DNA of 64,000 nt from Harmothoe impar (Eukaryota > Annelida > Polychaeta > Phyllodocida > Polynoidae). Position numbers and translations under genes: made by a program. Every line of letters starts with the position of its first letter. Within the stretch, counting starts at the first letter, position 1. The notes beneath the pieces were generated by a model, which made no database searches, was not told where the DNA came from, and saw only the letters and a program-made list of their open reading frames with translations. The stretch is taken from the NCBI GenBank assembly GCA_947462335.1, contig OX381721.1:4030001-4094000 (forward strand), given 5' to 3'. Shown here piece after piece: positions 1 to 11,109 of this stretch.

Positions 1-520
1 CCCCCCTTTTTTTTCCAATAGTCTGGGCTACAATAGTAGGCCTACATTGATAAAATTGCCTAGAGCACCCTCTCCCTTTTTTTTCAATAGTCTAGGCTAC
101 AGTAGGCCTAGGTGGTCATTATTCACCCAGACCCCTCTACATGTGACCTGTATCGACCCTGGGTGAAAACGCCCTTTTTTTAAAGTGCATATAAATATGC
201 AAAAAAATGGCCCTAGAATTATTTTAACGAATACATAAGTAAAGTCCAATTTCTACCTTTATGATAAAAAAAGAAATAAAAAAGAAATATTGAGTTTCAA
301 AGAAATTATACCAAAAAATGTCTTTTCTTCTGTAACTCGGTAAATAATGGCCTTACGGAGCTGAAACTCTGCCTGTAGTCTCCTTGTGTAAAAACACCTC
401 CTTTTAAGGGCCGCAATGCAGCACCACCAAACGACCTGAGGTTAACCAGTCCAACACAGCAGGCGTGACAAACATGAGCAAATACTTTTTTCAACAAAAT
501 AAAGATCTTCGTTTAGCTAC
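1..520. other. Non-coding flank, no gene seen
   Basis: Two imperfect copies of a T-rich segment followed by 'caatagtctgggctac' lie at about 11-60 and 79-115. The rest is AT-rich with no convincing open frame, splice structure or RNA gene. The only open frames are short and lack coding character. Confidence 0.5.
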
Positions 521-610
521 TGGACTAAACTTTTATCATGAAAATAAAGATTTCTCGCGAGCTCTCGGCCTGAGGCTCTTGGACTAATGGTGCTACTGTG
601 GGGACGCCCG

Positions 611-1475
611 GAAGCTGCAGACCGATTCCTGCGGCCACTGTAGTGCTGAGGACTACGACGTGCCGCCCGTGTATTTTACGCGTCTGTCCCGCATCATATA
701 CGCACCTACGCGCCCCCTGCACGCGGGGGGGGGGGGGGGCTGCACCCTCCTGATGCGCTCTTACAGTGTATATGGTTGCAACCAGGATTTAGTGCTGGGC
801 ACTATAGGTTTTTAGTGCTGGGGACTACGTTTCTAGTGCTGGGGACTATGTTTCTAGTGCTGGGGACTACGGTTGTAGTGCTGAGCACTACAGGTGTAGT
901 GCTGAGCACTACAAACTTAGTCCCCAGAACTATAAATTAGTGTACAACTACTATAGGCCCCTTATCATATCATTAAGGGCCTACACGACTGCATTCTAAA
1001 GGTACTGAATAATACTGCATAGTGCTGGGGACTAAATGTGTAGTCATCAGCACTATATATGTAGTGTACTGTAGTGCTGAGCACTACGCTACACTACATC
1101 TGTAGTGCTGAGGACTAAGCTGATAGTGTAATGTAGTGCTGAGGACTACGCGTGTAGTGCTCAGCACTACGCTGATAGTGTACTGTAGTGCTCAGCACTA
1201 TGCGTGTAGTGCTCAGCACTATAGGTGTAGTGCTCAGCACTACACCCGTAGTGCTCAGCACTATGTCAGCCGTATGCTGGCTGTTTATAGTTTCATAGGT
1301 CCCCTCCCCCCACCTGCCCCCCCCCTCCCCTCCCGCATATCGCACATCCCCGGCAGGGCACTTTCCCACGGTCGCAGGCGGGCGCCGCCCCTGTTGCTGA
1401 CGTAGGCGCGTAAGAACACGCGCGCGGCGAGCATAGTCCTCAGCACTACAGTGGCCGCAGCAATCGGTCAGCTGC
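611..1475. repeat. Element with inverted arms flanking a palindromic minisatellite
   Basis: The segment at about 611-686 recurs inverted at about 1405-1475; both arms contain 'gcggccactgtagtgctga'. Between them is an array of palindromic units. A related fragment ('gggcggcaggcggcaagga') occurs at about 1509 and again at 2698. This looks like a GC-rich fold-back repeat. No transposase frame is present; the antisense open frame across 1115-1636 is translated repeat, not a gene. Confidence 0.55.
790..1264. repeat. Minisatellite of self-complementary units (gtagtgctgagcactac)
   Basis: About 19-20 bp units, most of them near-perfect palindromes such as 'gtagtgctgagcactac' and 'tagtgctgaggacta', repeated at 790-910 and 1020-1264 with a unique spacer of about 100 bp. 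Each unit can fold on itself or pair with any neighbour. No coding sense can be made of it. Confidence 0.85.
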
Positions 1476-1564
1476 CGCCCGCTATCACGCGGCAGACGCC
1501 ACCATTTGGGCGGCAGGCGGCAAGGAAGGGGCAGGGCCAACAGACTCTCTGTGCTCCAACTTAA

Positions 1565-3475
1565 TTTACTGTGTTTCGGGGTTAAAATAAAGTCATTTAG
1601 AGGTGGAATGGATGTATTAGGGCCTATTTTGATCAATATTGATAGTAGCCTATACTTGAGAAATCGATAGTAGACATAAAACCGGCATAAAACACGTTAC
1701 GGGGATCGAATGAAGTCTTGTTCCCCCCAAAATATTTTTGGATGCGCTATCCACAGATGTGTATTCCGGTCGATTTTGGGTTCAATCTAACTTATCCTTC
1801 GCAAATATTGCTGTAACTACCTAATATTGACCAATACAGGTCGTTATTCATCGATTCCACCTCGAAATAGCGCCCCCGGCACCAAATAATAGATAATTTG
1901 ATCTTGTGTCTAGCATGTGCTTGCACGCACGGAATCACGCTCGTTTCGATTTTGAAAAACCCGTACGTCCAGATTTTTTTCATGAGCCAGGGGATTAAGT
2001 GGAGTACTCCGGAGTAAGCCTGGGCACACTCGCTGTAGGGGAGTTTTGACTAATTTCAATTAAACAATTTTCTAATTCGGGGGCTCTGCCCCCAAACCCA
2101 TGTTTTTTTTAAATGTAAAGTTGGGACTATTTTGCATTGTCTCAATGTGTATTCATGCGCTAGTCATTTGATTGGCTAAGCGTTTTAAACATGACAACAG
2201 ATAATGGCGTCGGGGGAGTTTCTGCTATGAATCTCGGCCCATATTAATGGTTGTTTTAATGGTTTAATGGCCATGTAGAATTAGATTGTTGCATGAATTG
2301 GATAAATGTAGGTCTGTGGCATTGGATCGAATGAAGATGGATCTAATTTCAAGTTGTAAACAAAAAAAATCAGCCTCTGTAGGGATCGTCACTTGACAGA
2401 AAGCAACGAAAACGTAAATTTGTTGATTTCCGAGGAATTTTCCTTCAAATCTTGGTTTAGTTTCATGGATATTTTAGTGGTTTAATGGGCCTGCGGCGCT
2501 AAATTCTTGAATGGATTAGGTACATGAAGGCCTGCGGCGCTAGATTGAATAAAGTTTCAGTTAGTTTGATGCTTATTTAGATCGACTCCATACCTATAAG
2601 GGTCATTCCCCTGAACTGGACTTAGGCCCAGGACTGGACGTACGGGTTTTTCAAAATCGCAGCCATTGCCAGAATCACGCGGCAGACGTCGTCATTTGGG
2701 CGGCAGGCGGCAAGGAACTAGAGATTGACGGGTAGAAGACGCGCTACTAATAGAGGCAGGGGCCAGCTTGGGAATGTTGTTCGATGAACGGGGTGCCGAA
2801 GCAAATGGACACCGGTTTGTGTAATGAACAAATCGCCGCTGAAACACATTTAGGAAACAAGTGAGGAACTAGGGATAAAGGCAGTGCTTTGCCCGAATCA
2901 TTTAACTACACAGGGAAAATATTTTTGGATAGAAATATTTAATGTGGGCGATTTTATTCAATATACAGTAGCGTGTAAAAGGAACCCAAGACGCCATGTT
3001 AAATCCCCATAGGAAATATTAAGGTGGAATCTGGGACCATTTTATTACTATTTAGCAGGAGGTCAGAGGAACGACATTTTGTGATTACCCTTGGCCAACA
3101 CCCATATTTTATAGCTGCCTAGTTTTTATTCCGATTAAATTCATTTATTTTGCCCTACTTGAGAAAAAATAAAAAGGACCAAGGGATGAAACAGCTGCTG
3201 AAAACCAGAAAATGTTGCTGTGTTTAACTAAAACAACTATTTTTAGGATTTCACCAACTGGGATAGATAAAGAAAAGAACATAGAACATATTTGCAGAAA
3301 AAAATCTTTGAAAAAATGGTTTATTAGGCATTATTTTAGCAAAATGCCAAATCAAAATGTGGCTCTCAAAACGTTAGTCATGTTGCCATTGGGGCAATAT
3401 GAGCTGACGTCACAGGAGATGAAACACAACATTGACACGTTAACTATAGTAACGCGCAGGATTTTTTTCTAAAAA
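1565..3475. other. Long stretch without a gene
   Basis: AT-rich sequence with no exon-like block, only scattered short repeats (for example 'gttttaatggtttaatgg' near 2251). A short open frame at 3212-3472 has no recognisable domain, no promoter or splice context, and is probably chance. Confidence 0.5.
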
Positions 3476-3715
3476 GGGGCTTAAATTTTTACGCCCCCCT
3501 CGAGAGGGGTCAGAATTTTTTACGCCCCCCCCCCTCAGGAGGGGTCGAAAATTTTTACACCCCCCCCCTGTAACTAATGAATGAACACTCCCTTAGAAAT
3601 ATACCATATTGTGATATTATGAAGACCTTAAAGTTACTATATCCGATTACTGGTGCTCAAAAATCAATTTCCCTAAAAATGGGTCACAATGATCGGAGAG
3701 ACCATACTTCATATA

Positions 3716-3935
3716 CCATAAAACCTTGGTTATAAGCCAACCTCGGTTATAAGCCGAATGTGAGTTTGGGAGTAAAAATTCGGCTTATAACAAAAGTGTT
3801 TGAAATTTGTTTTCACTGTGTTCCTACATTATTAAAACCTCGCCTATAAGCCGAATGGGGGTTTCGGGCTTAAAATTCGGCTTATAGCAAATAAAAACGC
3901 CAAATAAAATTCGGCTTATAGCCGAGGTTTAACGG
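3716..3935. mobile_element. MITE, TA target duplication (TTATAAGCCG family)
   Basis: A 220 bp element starting 'ccataaaaccttgg' and ending 'ccgaggtttaacgg', with TA on both sides. The partner duplication reads 'ttcatatactgta' uninterrupted near 17876, exactly the predicted empty site. TA target choice and a short inverted terminus fit the Tc1/mariner class of MITEs. No coding capacity. Confidence 0.85.
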
Positions 3936-4058
3936 TACTGTACACTTTATTCACTCTTATTCCAACAGATTTCACTTAGATTTGACATAATTCTGTCAAA
4001 TTTAAGCCCATGGTGTGACTTTAGGCATGCACACATTAAGTCACACCCATTAGAAATA

Positions 4059-4234
4059 CAGTCAGCCCTCACTTCCTCGAATTTGAAAAATGCAAGGAAA
4101 AATGTCTGAGGAAGCAAATTATCCGAGGAATTAAGTCCAAATATAATGGAACATATAGGGGAGGTTGCCAGGCACATGTCTGAGGAAGTGAGGGATCTGA
4201 GGAAGTAAATGTTCGAGGAAGTGCGGGTTGACTA
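4059..4234. mobile_element. MITE, TA target duplication (CAGTCAGCCCTCACTTCCTC ends)
   Basis: A 176 bp element with inverted ends 'cagtcagccctcacttcctc' and 'gaggaagtgcgggttgact', flanked by TA. The paralogous segment near 18230 reads 'agaaatacattgaacagg' without it. Non-coding. Confidence 0.8.
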
Positions 4235-4330
4235 TACACTAAACAGGCCTATAGCTAGGTACTATGGCACCCCCTATCTGAACCCTTGCCACCCATAGTC
4301 TTTTTGATTATACGCTGTATTACATATATA

Positions 4331-4602
4331 GACAAATGCCAACGCCCATTGATACCGTCTCTGTTGTATTTCACAAGTGGGGGCTGGGGCAGTATTCCAC
4401 AAAGCCGCAGGCTGAGTGGGAGGCGCCCCAGCCCCCATGAGTGAAATACATCAGAGCGGTATCAATGTAGTTGGCATTTGTGTTTATTTTGTTACGGGAC
4501 TACTTTTTCTTAGCCCATTGTATACGGCCACATTGTTTCAATGGTGCCATTGAATACAGCCATCCAGTGCTTAAGCATAGGAGATCTTGTATTTCCAAAA
4601 AA
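4331..4602. mobile_element. Palindromic MITE, three copies in window
   Basis: It contains a large inverted repeat from 'gacaaatgccaacgccc' to 'gttggcatttgtgttta' with 'gggggctggggc' in the arms. The same element, in the opposite orientation, occurs at about 39470-39745 and 62005-62282. It is absent from the duplicate locus near 18320. Confidence 0.75.
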
Positions 4603-4745
4603 TAAATAAATATATCATGCATAACCACCATATATGGAGGTAGTTCCCTAGTCCGCCACTGTGGCGCTGTGCCCTATCACTATCAAGGATTCTATATAAG
4701 ATTTGGATAACGGAAAGAAATCGGACAATGTCACTGTAAAATGTA

Positions 4746-4995
4746 TGGTGAGTGTCGTTACTGTCCTTAGGGACTGATCTGGGTGAGAGAATTCACGGAT
4801 CAATGTCTCACAAATGGGGGATGGTTCAGGGTTTGAACCATCAGGTTAGAACAGTTGCTTTTCTATCCCCTAGACTGTGGCTCACCATGGCAGGCTGCAG
4901 TGGGCAGTGTGTATATGTACCTGACATCATGGAGTGGTGCAATCCTATCTAGGTCAGTAGGACGCAGCCACACCAGCCTGCCACCTGGTGTCTAC
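4746..4995 (+). repeat. Dispersed 129 bp repeat, copy A, with its upstream extension
   Basis: The core 4867-4995 (from 'cccctagactgtggctcac' to 'ccacctggtgtctac') is one of six copies, all in the same orientation: 10249-10377, 18584-18712, 19266-19394, 20361-20489 and 22167-22295. Copies are very similar, so the spread is recent. An upstream part ('tggtgagtgtcgttactg') is shared with two copies. No Pol III boxes or frame could be assigned, so its class is unknown. Confidence 0.8.
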
Positions 4996-5022
4996 TGGGG
5001 GAAGTAGGCCTACCTCAGCATG

Positions 5023-5330
5023 ATTCCATGCTACTCTCGTTCCCAAATCCTTCCGAAGGAAGGCTCTGGTAACTGCCAAATGTTGGGATTTTGCTGGGTC
5101 TAAGCAACCCCTGCTGGTAGATTTGAACCAGCAAACAGGAACAGGAAATGGAACCAGAAAGGCTGATGGTAAAACTACCTAAAACTACCATCATACATTC
5201 TGGTTCCTGCCCACTGGTTCCAGCCTACCAGCAGGGGTTGCCCAGACCCAGCAAAACCCAAAGTTCAACGACATTTGGCTGTTACCAGAGCCTTTCTTGG
5301 AAGGATTTGGGAACGAGAGTAGATTCCATG
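5023..5330. mobile_element. Fold-back hAT-like MITE with 8 bp target duplication
   Basis: Element 5031-5322 (292 bp) begins 'ctactctcgttcccaaatcc' and ends with its exact reverse complement; the inverted similarity runs through most of its length. It is flanked by the 8 bp repeat 'attccatg' (5023-5030 and 5323-5330). Copy E of the host repeat near 20512 reads 'gcatgattccatgcctac' with no insert, giving the empty site. An 8 bp duplication is typical of hAT elements. The short open frame inside is not a gene. Confidence 0.9.
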
Positions 5331-5473
5331 CCTACATGTGGTAGGTATGGGACTAGAACAGAGGAGGAACAGGCCTGGATATTGGAGTACAATCTTGCTA
5401 TTTAGAAAAAATCTAACATGTGATCCTAATCACAAAAGACACAGGTATTTGTTTTTCATTGGATAAACATACT

Positions 5474-5735
5474 TATGTGTGAGTGTAATATGTGTGAGTG
5501 TAATATGTGTGAGTGTAATATGTGTGTAGTGTAATATGTGTGAGTGTAATATGTGTGAGTGTAATATGTGTAAGTGTCATGTGTGTAGTGTAATATGTGT
5601 GTAGTGTAATATGTGTGAATGTAATATGTGTGTAGTGTAATATGTGAGTGTAATATGTGTGAGTGCAATGTGTGTAGTGTAATATATGTGAGTGTAATAT
5701 GTGTGAGTGCAATATGTGTGAGTGTAATATGTGTG
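5474..5735. repeat. Satellite-like tandem array (tgtgagtgtaata)
   Basis: Irregular 13-14 bp units of 'tgtgagtgtaata' for about 260 bp. It produces long repeat-only open frames rich in His, Thr and Leu on the minus strand, which are artefacts. Confidence 0.9.
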
Positions 5736-5935
5736 ATAGTGAATTTGTACAACTCATGTCCCAACCCCAACCCTATCCTGAATCTGGGTCCTGCTGGTGA
5801 GTGCTTATCATGTACTTAGATACAGTACTCTCTTATAATCATTCATTGGTCAATTCTGGCATCAGAAATGAATTCCTTGTTAAAAGGTACCCTCAAGTCA
5901 TGTGTCATACATGTATGTTATTCCATTTTAGGCCA

Positions 5936-6006
5936 GCAGGTGGGTGTGGGTGAGCAGGTGGGTGTGGGAGAGCAGGTGGCTGTGGGTGTGCAGGTGGGTG
6001 TGGGCG
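5936..6006. repeat. Short minisatellite (caggtgggtgtgggtgag)
   Basis: Four imperfect 18 bp G-rich units. The following 6010-6748 holds no gene that can be supported; a 115-codon open frame crosses the repeat and runs to 6291 but has no domain or gene structure. Confidence 0.8.
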
Positions 6007-7058
6007 ACAGTTGCAGGCTGCGGGCATGTACCGCCTTCTGTCGCTATCAAAAAGCGAGTCGATCGGAAGATAAACGGCGAAGATATGGGTGGTACGATTT
6101 CGTCTGCACACGTTGAGATCTCGCGCAGTACGAGAAGTACCAGTGGTGCCACTCTTTGTTTGACAAAGAATGCAGTAATTTATGTACTGCGCGTCCTCTT
6201 TTTGTCCACTGATTGTTTCCCGCCCTCTTTTATCGAACTTTTGGTCTTAAAAAAAGTGTCTTACCCCACGAGAAATCTATGTTTATATTGAATTAACTAC
6301 TACTGCAAAAAAGGACATAAAGTCTATTCTAGTACATTCATGTTTGTCTACAGTGCTGAAAAGTAGGCTCATTTTTTGATAGGTATTTTTTGTTCCATTT
6401 TTTAGAGGACAACCAGTCGATAGAAATGGATGATTTTTATATCATAGAAAAGGAAAAATGTTGAACTTTAGGCTATAGGGCAAAAATTTTACCTCAGCCA
6501 AATTTTTCACCCCAAAAATAATCAATGACATTTTTTTTTCTTTTCTCAGCAGGGTGTCTCACCAAGGCGTCGTATAAGACACTGGTAGCAAAGCTACCTG
6601 TGTCAATTAAATAAAAAGCAAGTGTTTGTACCAATAATGATAATAAATAGGGTCCCCCTATATGTTACATTTAGATTAATCATTTTAAATTGAAAATTAC
6701 TGAAGAACATTACAGAATTCAAGCTTTCTGTTTCATGCTGTAGAAACCTTAAGGACGCACCCCACCTTTATTCAGGTGCACACAAGCTCATGCAAAATTC
6801 GTACATAGATGTGTTGGAACTGTGTTTATCATGCATCAATTTGATCATATATAATGTCTCTTTCACATCAGTTTCATTTTTAAAACTTTTGATACCTATG
6901 GAATGTATATGGAACAAAAACATTCTTTTTTAGCTTCCTTTGCTTTCAACAGTATTATAGGACAGAAATGGAATATATTTATGGAATACAATGAGTGGGA
7001 ACTGATCTTAGAGTGATTTCCGAGGACCCTTTTCTTTCTTTTACTGATATTCCAATTA

Positions 7059-7203
7059 TTAAGGTCTACAGAGCTGTTTTGAAGTTGCATAGTTACCAAA
7101 AAGTGGAGATTTTCGTCATTTTTCAGTGATATTTCACATTTTTCGGTGAAATTTCACATTTTTTGGTAACTATGCAACTTTAAACAGCTCTGCAGACCTT
7201 AAA
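7059..7203. repeat. Small nested inverted repeat
   Basis: Arms 'ttaaggtctacagagctg' and 'cagctctgcagaccttaa' plus 'gttgcatagttacc' and its complement form a 145 bp hairpin beside the left arm of the larger element. Confidence 0.75.
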
Positions 7204-7317
7204 AATCGAATGTGTGACTGCATCACAAATGACTCAGGGTCGGGGGGAAATGTAGTATCATCATATAGGAGTATACATATAATAATATTGTTCATCCCCA
7301 AATCCCAAGCTAATGTC

Positions 7318-7572
7318 CCAACCCCATGTCCCAACCCCCATGTCCCAACCCCCGAGTCTCACCCCCGAGTCCCACCCCCGAGTCCCAACCCCGAGTCCCA
7401 ACCCCGAGTCCCTCCCCCGAGTCCCAACCCCGAGTCCCAACCCCAAGTCCCAACCCCGAGTCCCAACCCCTAGTCCCACCCCCGAGTTCCACCCCTGAGT
7501 CCCAACCCCGAGTCCCACCCCCGAGTCTCACCCCCGAGTCCCAACCCCGAGTCCCTTCCCCTTCCCCTTCCC
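7318..7572. repeat. C-rich minisatellite (cccaaccccgagt)
   Basis: About 17 units of 14-15 bp, variants of 'cccaaccccgagtc'. The complementary strand is strongly G-rich. The proline-rich and glycine-rich open frames over it on both strands are products of the repeat. Confidence 0.9.
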
Positions 7573-9382
7573 CCGTTAACTAGACTCAGGGTCAGGTAGA
7601 GGTGTGAAGGGAAATGTATCATTTATCATAGTAAGAAAGAGAAAGGGTGCACTCTTGTATTAATGGGATTCTTAAAGATGTGACCTTTGACCTTGATTTT
7701 GACCTTTTTCCGACCTAGATATCATCCTACACATAACAGAAATGAATTCAGCACCTTTGGTTTACCCTAGTCCACTATCCATATCCATCCATTGCTCCCC
7801 CTATTATATCCTGGCTGGACTGTTTCGGATAGCATACCCAAATTATGCGTCACAAGTCAGGAACTCACAACTACCTATAGGCCTGCACCACACAACCTAT
7901 AGGTCGCATGACGCAGGTGCCCTAAGAAAGCCACACCGAGTGAGGCAAGCCGCGCAAAAGAAGGGTATACTCAAAAAAAATGTGGACATTGACTTTCTTT
8001 TGGGGGGGTACTTAGGCCCAAATTCAAATTTTCATGTTCCCCGATCTTGGCTATCTATGTCTTTTGTCCTCTCACGTCTATGTCAGACACACACTGAATA
8101 AAAAGCTCCCATGTCCATATTGTAAGTAACAGCGAATAGTGCTTAGTAGGGTCTGAGCTATATGCTACTACAGGGTTGTCTGTTTTTGTTCTCAAAATAT
8201 TTGTCATGTATTGAACAACACTGGACAGCAACATATATACTAAATTACCATTAAATTACCATACCGGTATCTAACATACTGCAGCGTATGTTGGGCCTAG
8301 TATATGATATAGGATGGCATCTCCTTTGGGAAATAGTGTAGTACTTCCCTGTGTTAAATTACCATTGGATCCAGTCAAAGCTTGCTGAAAAAAAGTGTCT
8401 CACCCCGGTTTGGTCGGCTGCCGAGATCTGTCCCATTGACTTAGCACTGAGCCCGTTCAATATGTAACTGTTAAATGTCAAGGGTTATCTACAGGCTCCC
8501 ATAGGGCTCTATGCTGAAGCAAATTACCACCATTTTAGACACAAAATTAAAATCATGCTTTTCAGGGGGAAGCGTTTGAAAATGGATTAAAGCGCGATTA
8601 CATAGGAAGGACAACATTGTACCGCATCTAATGACACAAAATTGAGAGAAAAAGCTCCAATTTTGAAGGAATGACAGCTGTTTAAATTTTAGGCTGAGAG
8701 ACCCCCTGCTACCCGTCGCACAAGACTCAGAGTAACCCTGAGTCAATAATAGGAATATCAAGAAAAGAAAGAAAAGGGTCCTCGGAAATCACTCTAAGAT
8801 CAGACCCCACTCATTATATTCAAAAAAATATACACCATTTCTATCCCATAATGCTATTGAAACCAAAGGAAGCTAAAAAAAGAACGTTTTTGTTCTATTT
8901 ACATTCCACAGCAATAAAAATCAGAAAAAATGAAATTATTTGATGAAGGCATTAAATATGGTCAAACCAATGTGCAATACACGTATCTCCAATACATTTA
9001 AGCCCAAATAATACATAATCATGGGCACACCTATAATAGGGTGGGGTGCGTCCTTAATAATGGTCAGATTTGCAAGCTGTAAAAACTGTCATGTAGGCAA
9101 GAATCTCTAGAATGCAACTAGCTATTCGGCGGTAACCCTCTTTCTGTTTTTGTATAGAGATACAGATCATAGTGTATAGGACCTTCTCAAAGCTGGCTAA
9201 CTGTGGGTTTTCAGAAGACCAATTAGATTCCTGTATTTCCCTGCATGTATCTCTGTTTAAAGTGTATTATACTTGTGTGTAGCCTTTTCAGCACAATCTG
9301 AAGCTCTTTTCCCTCAATATTATGGGCCTACGAAAATAAAAAGCGAGTTCTAGATGGAATATTTATACAATCTTTATATATA

Positions 9383-9600
9383 CCTTAAAACCCCACCTTT
9401 AAGACGGATTTAATTTGGGATTTCTTTTTCCTACAAGACAGATTTTTTCCTAGATTGGGGGGTTGTCTTAAAGGTGGGGATTTTATACATTGGATTATAG
9501 TGAAAACTATTTTAAACGGTTTTTTGTACAAGACAGATTTTTTTCCTAAAGTGGGGGGTCGTCTTAAAGATGGGGTCGTCTTAAAGGTGGGGTTTTACGG
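9383..9600. mobile_element. MITE, TA flanks (TAAAACCCCACCTTTAAGAC ends)
   Basis: A 218 bp element with ends 'taaaaccccacctttaagac' and 'gtcttaaaggtggggtttta', flanked by TA. Related in its terminal CCGTAAAACC to the TTATAAGCCG family. Non-coding. Confidence 0.85.
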
Positions 9601-9745
9601 TAGCCTCTGTCAATGCGATAATCGGGATTCTAGATATGTCGGTGTATCAATTCTGAGGGGCATCGATGACATCCTGTAGGTGTAAAAACTTAAAACTAAT
9701 AAAGGTACTGATGCCCTCACAGTCAGGATATGCCACACAAGGTAC

Positions 9746-10057
9746 AGAAGGCTGTGTCTCACCAACTTGGGCCAATGTTTGGTCTATGACCAGGTGGCAT
9801 CTATGACCTCCTGAGAGAAAAAGGTTTATCTAGGGCAGGTGAAGATATATATGGATATGTAACCACCGCCATTTTCTTTATTTTATCCCTTACATAAGAA
9901 GACTTTTTTTTTTCTAAAAAAATCTTATATTTTCAGGTGGCCTGTCATAGACTGCACCCGGTCATAGTTGGCAACCGGTCATAGATGGCACCTGGTCATA
10001 GACAGCACCCGGTCATAGATAAAAACATTGGCCCAAGTTGGTGAGACACAGCCAGAA
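9746..10057. mobile_element. Inverted-repeat element with 4 bp target duplication (agaa)
   Basis: Element 9750-10053 has ends 'ggctgtgtctcaccaactt' and 'aagttggtgagacacagcc', duplicates AGAA, and holds internal 'cggtcatag' repeats. The related locus near 21085 reads 'ggtacaaaagctacag', the matching empty site. Confidence 0.8.
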
Positions 10058-10136
10058 GCTACAGTTTCAGCAAATTGTTTAGTGAGTGTCTGGCTTGTCT
10101 TTACCTGGAAGCTAGTTTGACAAAATTACTAAATAT

Positions 10137-10400
10137 ATAGTGAGTGTCGGGTCTGCCTTTGGGGAGAGATCCTGACCAAACTCGGATATCCTGGAAACAT
10201 GTTGGAGTATGATTCAGAAGTGAACCATGGGTATACTACATACCATATCCCCTAGACTGTTGCTCACCTTGGCAGGCTGCAGTGGGCAGTGTGTATATGT
10301 ACCTGACATCATGGAGTGGTGCAATCCTATCTAGGTCAGTAGGACGCAGCCACACCGGCCTGCCACCTGGTGTCTACAGGGGGAACTACACCAGCCTGCC
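10137..10400 (+). repeat. Dispersed repeat copy B
   Basis: Core 10249-10377, preceded by the alternative upstream module 'tgagtgtcgggtctgcc' shared with loci at about 20123 and 21175. 10400-10720 has a partial second copy of the final motif and otherwise nothing. Confidence 0.75.
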
Positions 10401-10727
10401 ACCTGGTGTGTACAGGGGAAGGCTACCATGCCTGTAGCCTGACCATATAGATCCATGTGGTGTATGTAGTAGTTATAGGACGTGTACCAATCTGTACGCG
10501 AAATACAGTGAAGGAGCCTTATAACGACATTAGCACCGGGGGCAGGGGGTGGGGTACATTTTAGAGATGGCACTAAATGGTTGACATAAAGGTAAGAAAC
10601 TATTCATACAAGTTCCGGTCCTTTAGTATATACATACTTATACTGAATTGCATGGCGAATCCATGTGTGTACTTGATGTATTATAATTGTATTTATCGAA
10701 ATCATTTATGGACATCAATACTCTAAT

Positions 10728-10953
10728 GTAAAGACGCATGTTGCTAAAAGATGACATTTGTCGTCATAATGCACCAATGAAGCCCCGGCGACCCTAGCGG
10801 TACTGTATTGTTGCATCATGCCGACCCTAGAGGAGTGTCTCAACCCCAAAGGGTCGGCATGATGCTTGAATGCAGCACTGGCATGATACTCACCAGGGCT
10901 GCATTCATGCATCATGACGATAAATGTCATCTTTAGCGACATGCCTCCTTAAA
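10728..10953. mobile_element. piggyBac-like MITE of the GGCATGATGCA family
   Basis: Inverted arms around 'cgctaaaagatgacattt' / 'aaatgtcatctttagcg' with internal 'gcatgatgc' palindromes. Same family as the well-bounded copy at 56936-57160, but the terminal CCCTTTAAGG is decayed here. Confidence 0.7.
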
Positions 10954-11109
10954 GTAGAGTATTTTTGTCAATAAATGAAGAGTTAAATGTACAATGAAAA
11001 TGTGAAGCCGAGTCTGTCCCTGAGATGATTTTATTCATGATACACAGACACATATTACAAGTACATGATACTATACCAATCCGTAATTCCATAGCTACTA
11101 GTTCATATA

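Larger units (their letters stand above)
3480..5022. repeat. Left copy of a segmental duplication (partner about 17640-18720)
   Basis: Blocks at 3540-3715, 3940-4058, 4235-4330 and 4607-4995 match 17700-17880, 17885-17940, 18210-18320 and 18325-18712 in the same order and orientation. The differences are mostly discrete insertions in this copy (3716-3935, 4059-4234, 4331-about 4602), for which the partner preserves the empty site. The partner has its own divergent segment around 17940-18200. Confidence 0.75.
6749..9057. mobile_element. 2.3 kb long-TIR element with TTAA flanks
   Basis: TTAA at 6749-6752 and 9054-9057 brackets ends 'ggacgcaccccacc' and 'ggtggggtgcgtcc'. The inverted arms are long, about 6753-7035 and 8775-9053 (both contain the block spanning 'cttcctttg...tctaagatc' in opposite orientation). 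Between them lie an inverted-repeat insert (7059-7203), a minisatellite (7318-7572) and unremarkable sequence. TTAA targets suggest mobilisation by a piggyBac-like transposase; none is encoded here. Confidence 0.75.

Noticed and set aside
5456..5770. His/Thr/Leu-rich open frames of 94 and 104 codons
   Set aside because: Direct translation of the 'tgtgagtgtaata' tandem array.
7210..7583. Proline-rich and glycine-rich open frames on both strands
   Set aside because: Products of the C-rich 14-15 bp minisatellite; open in many frames at once.
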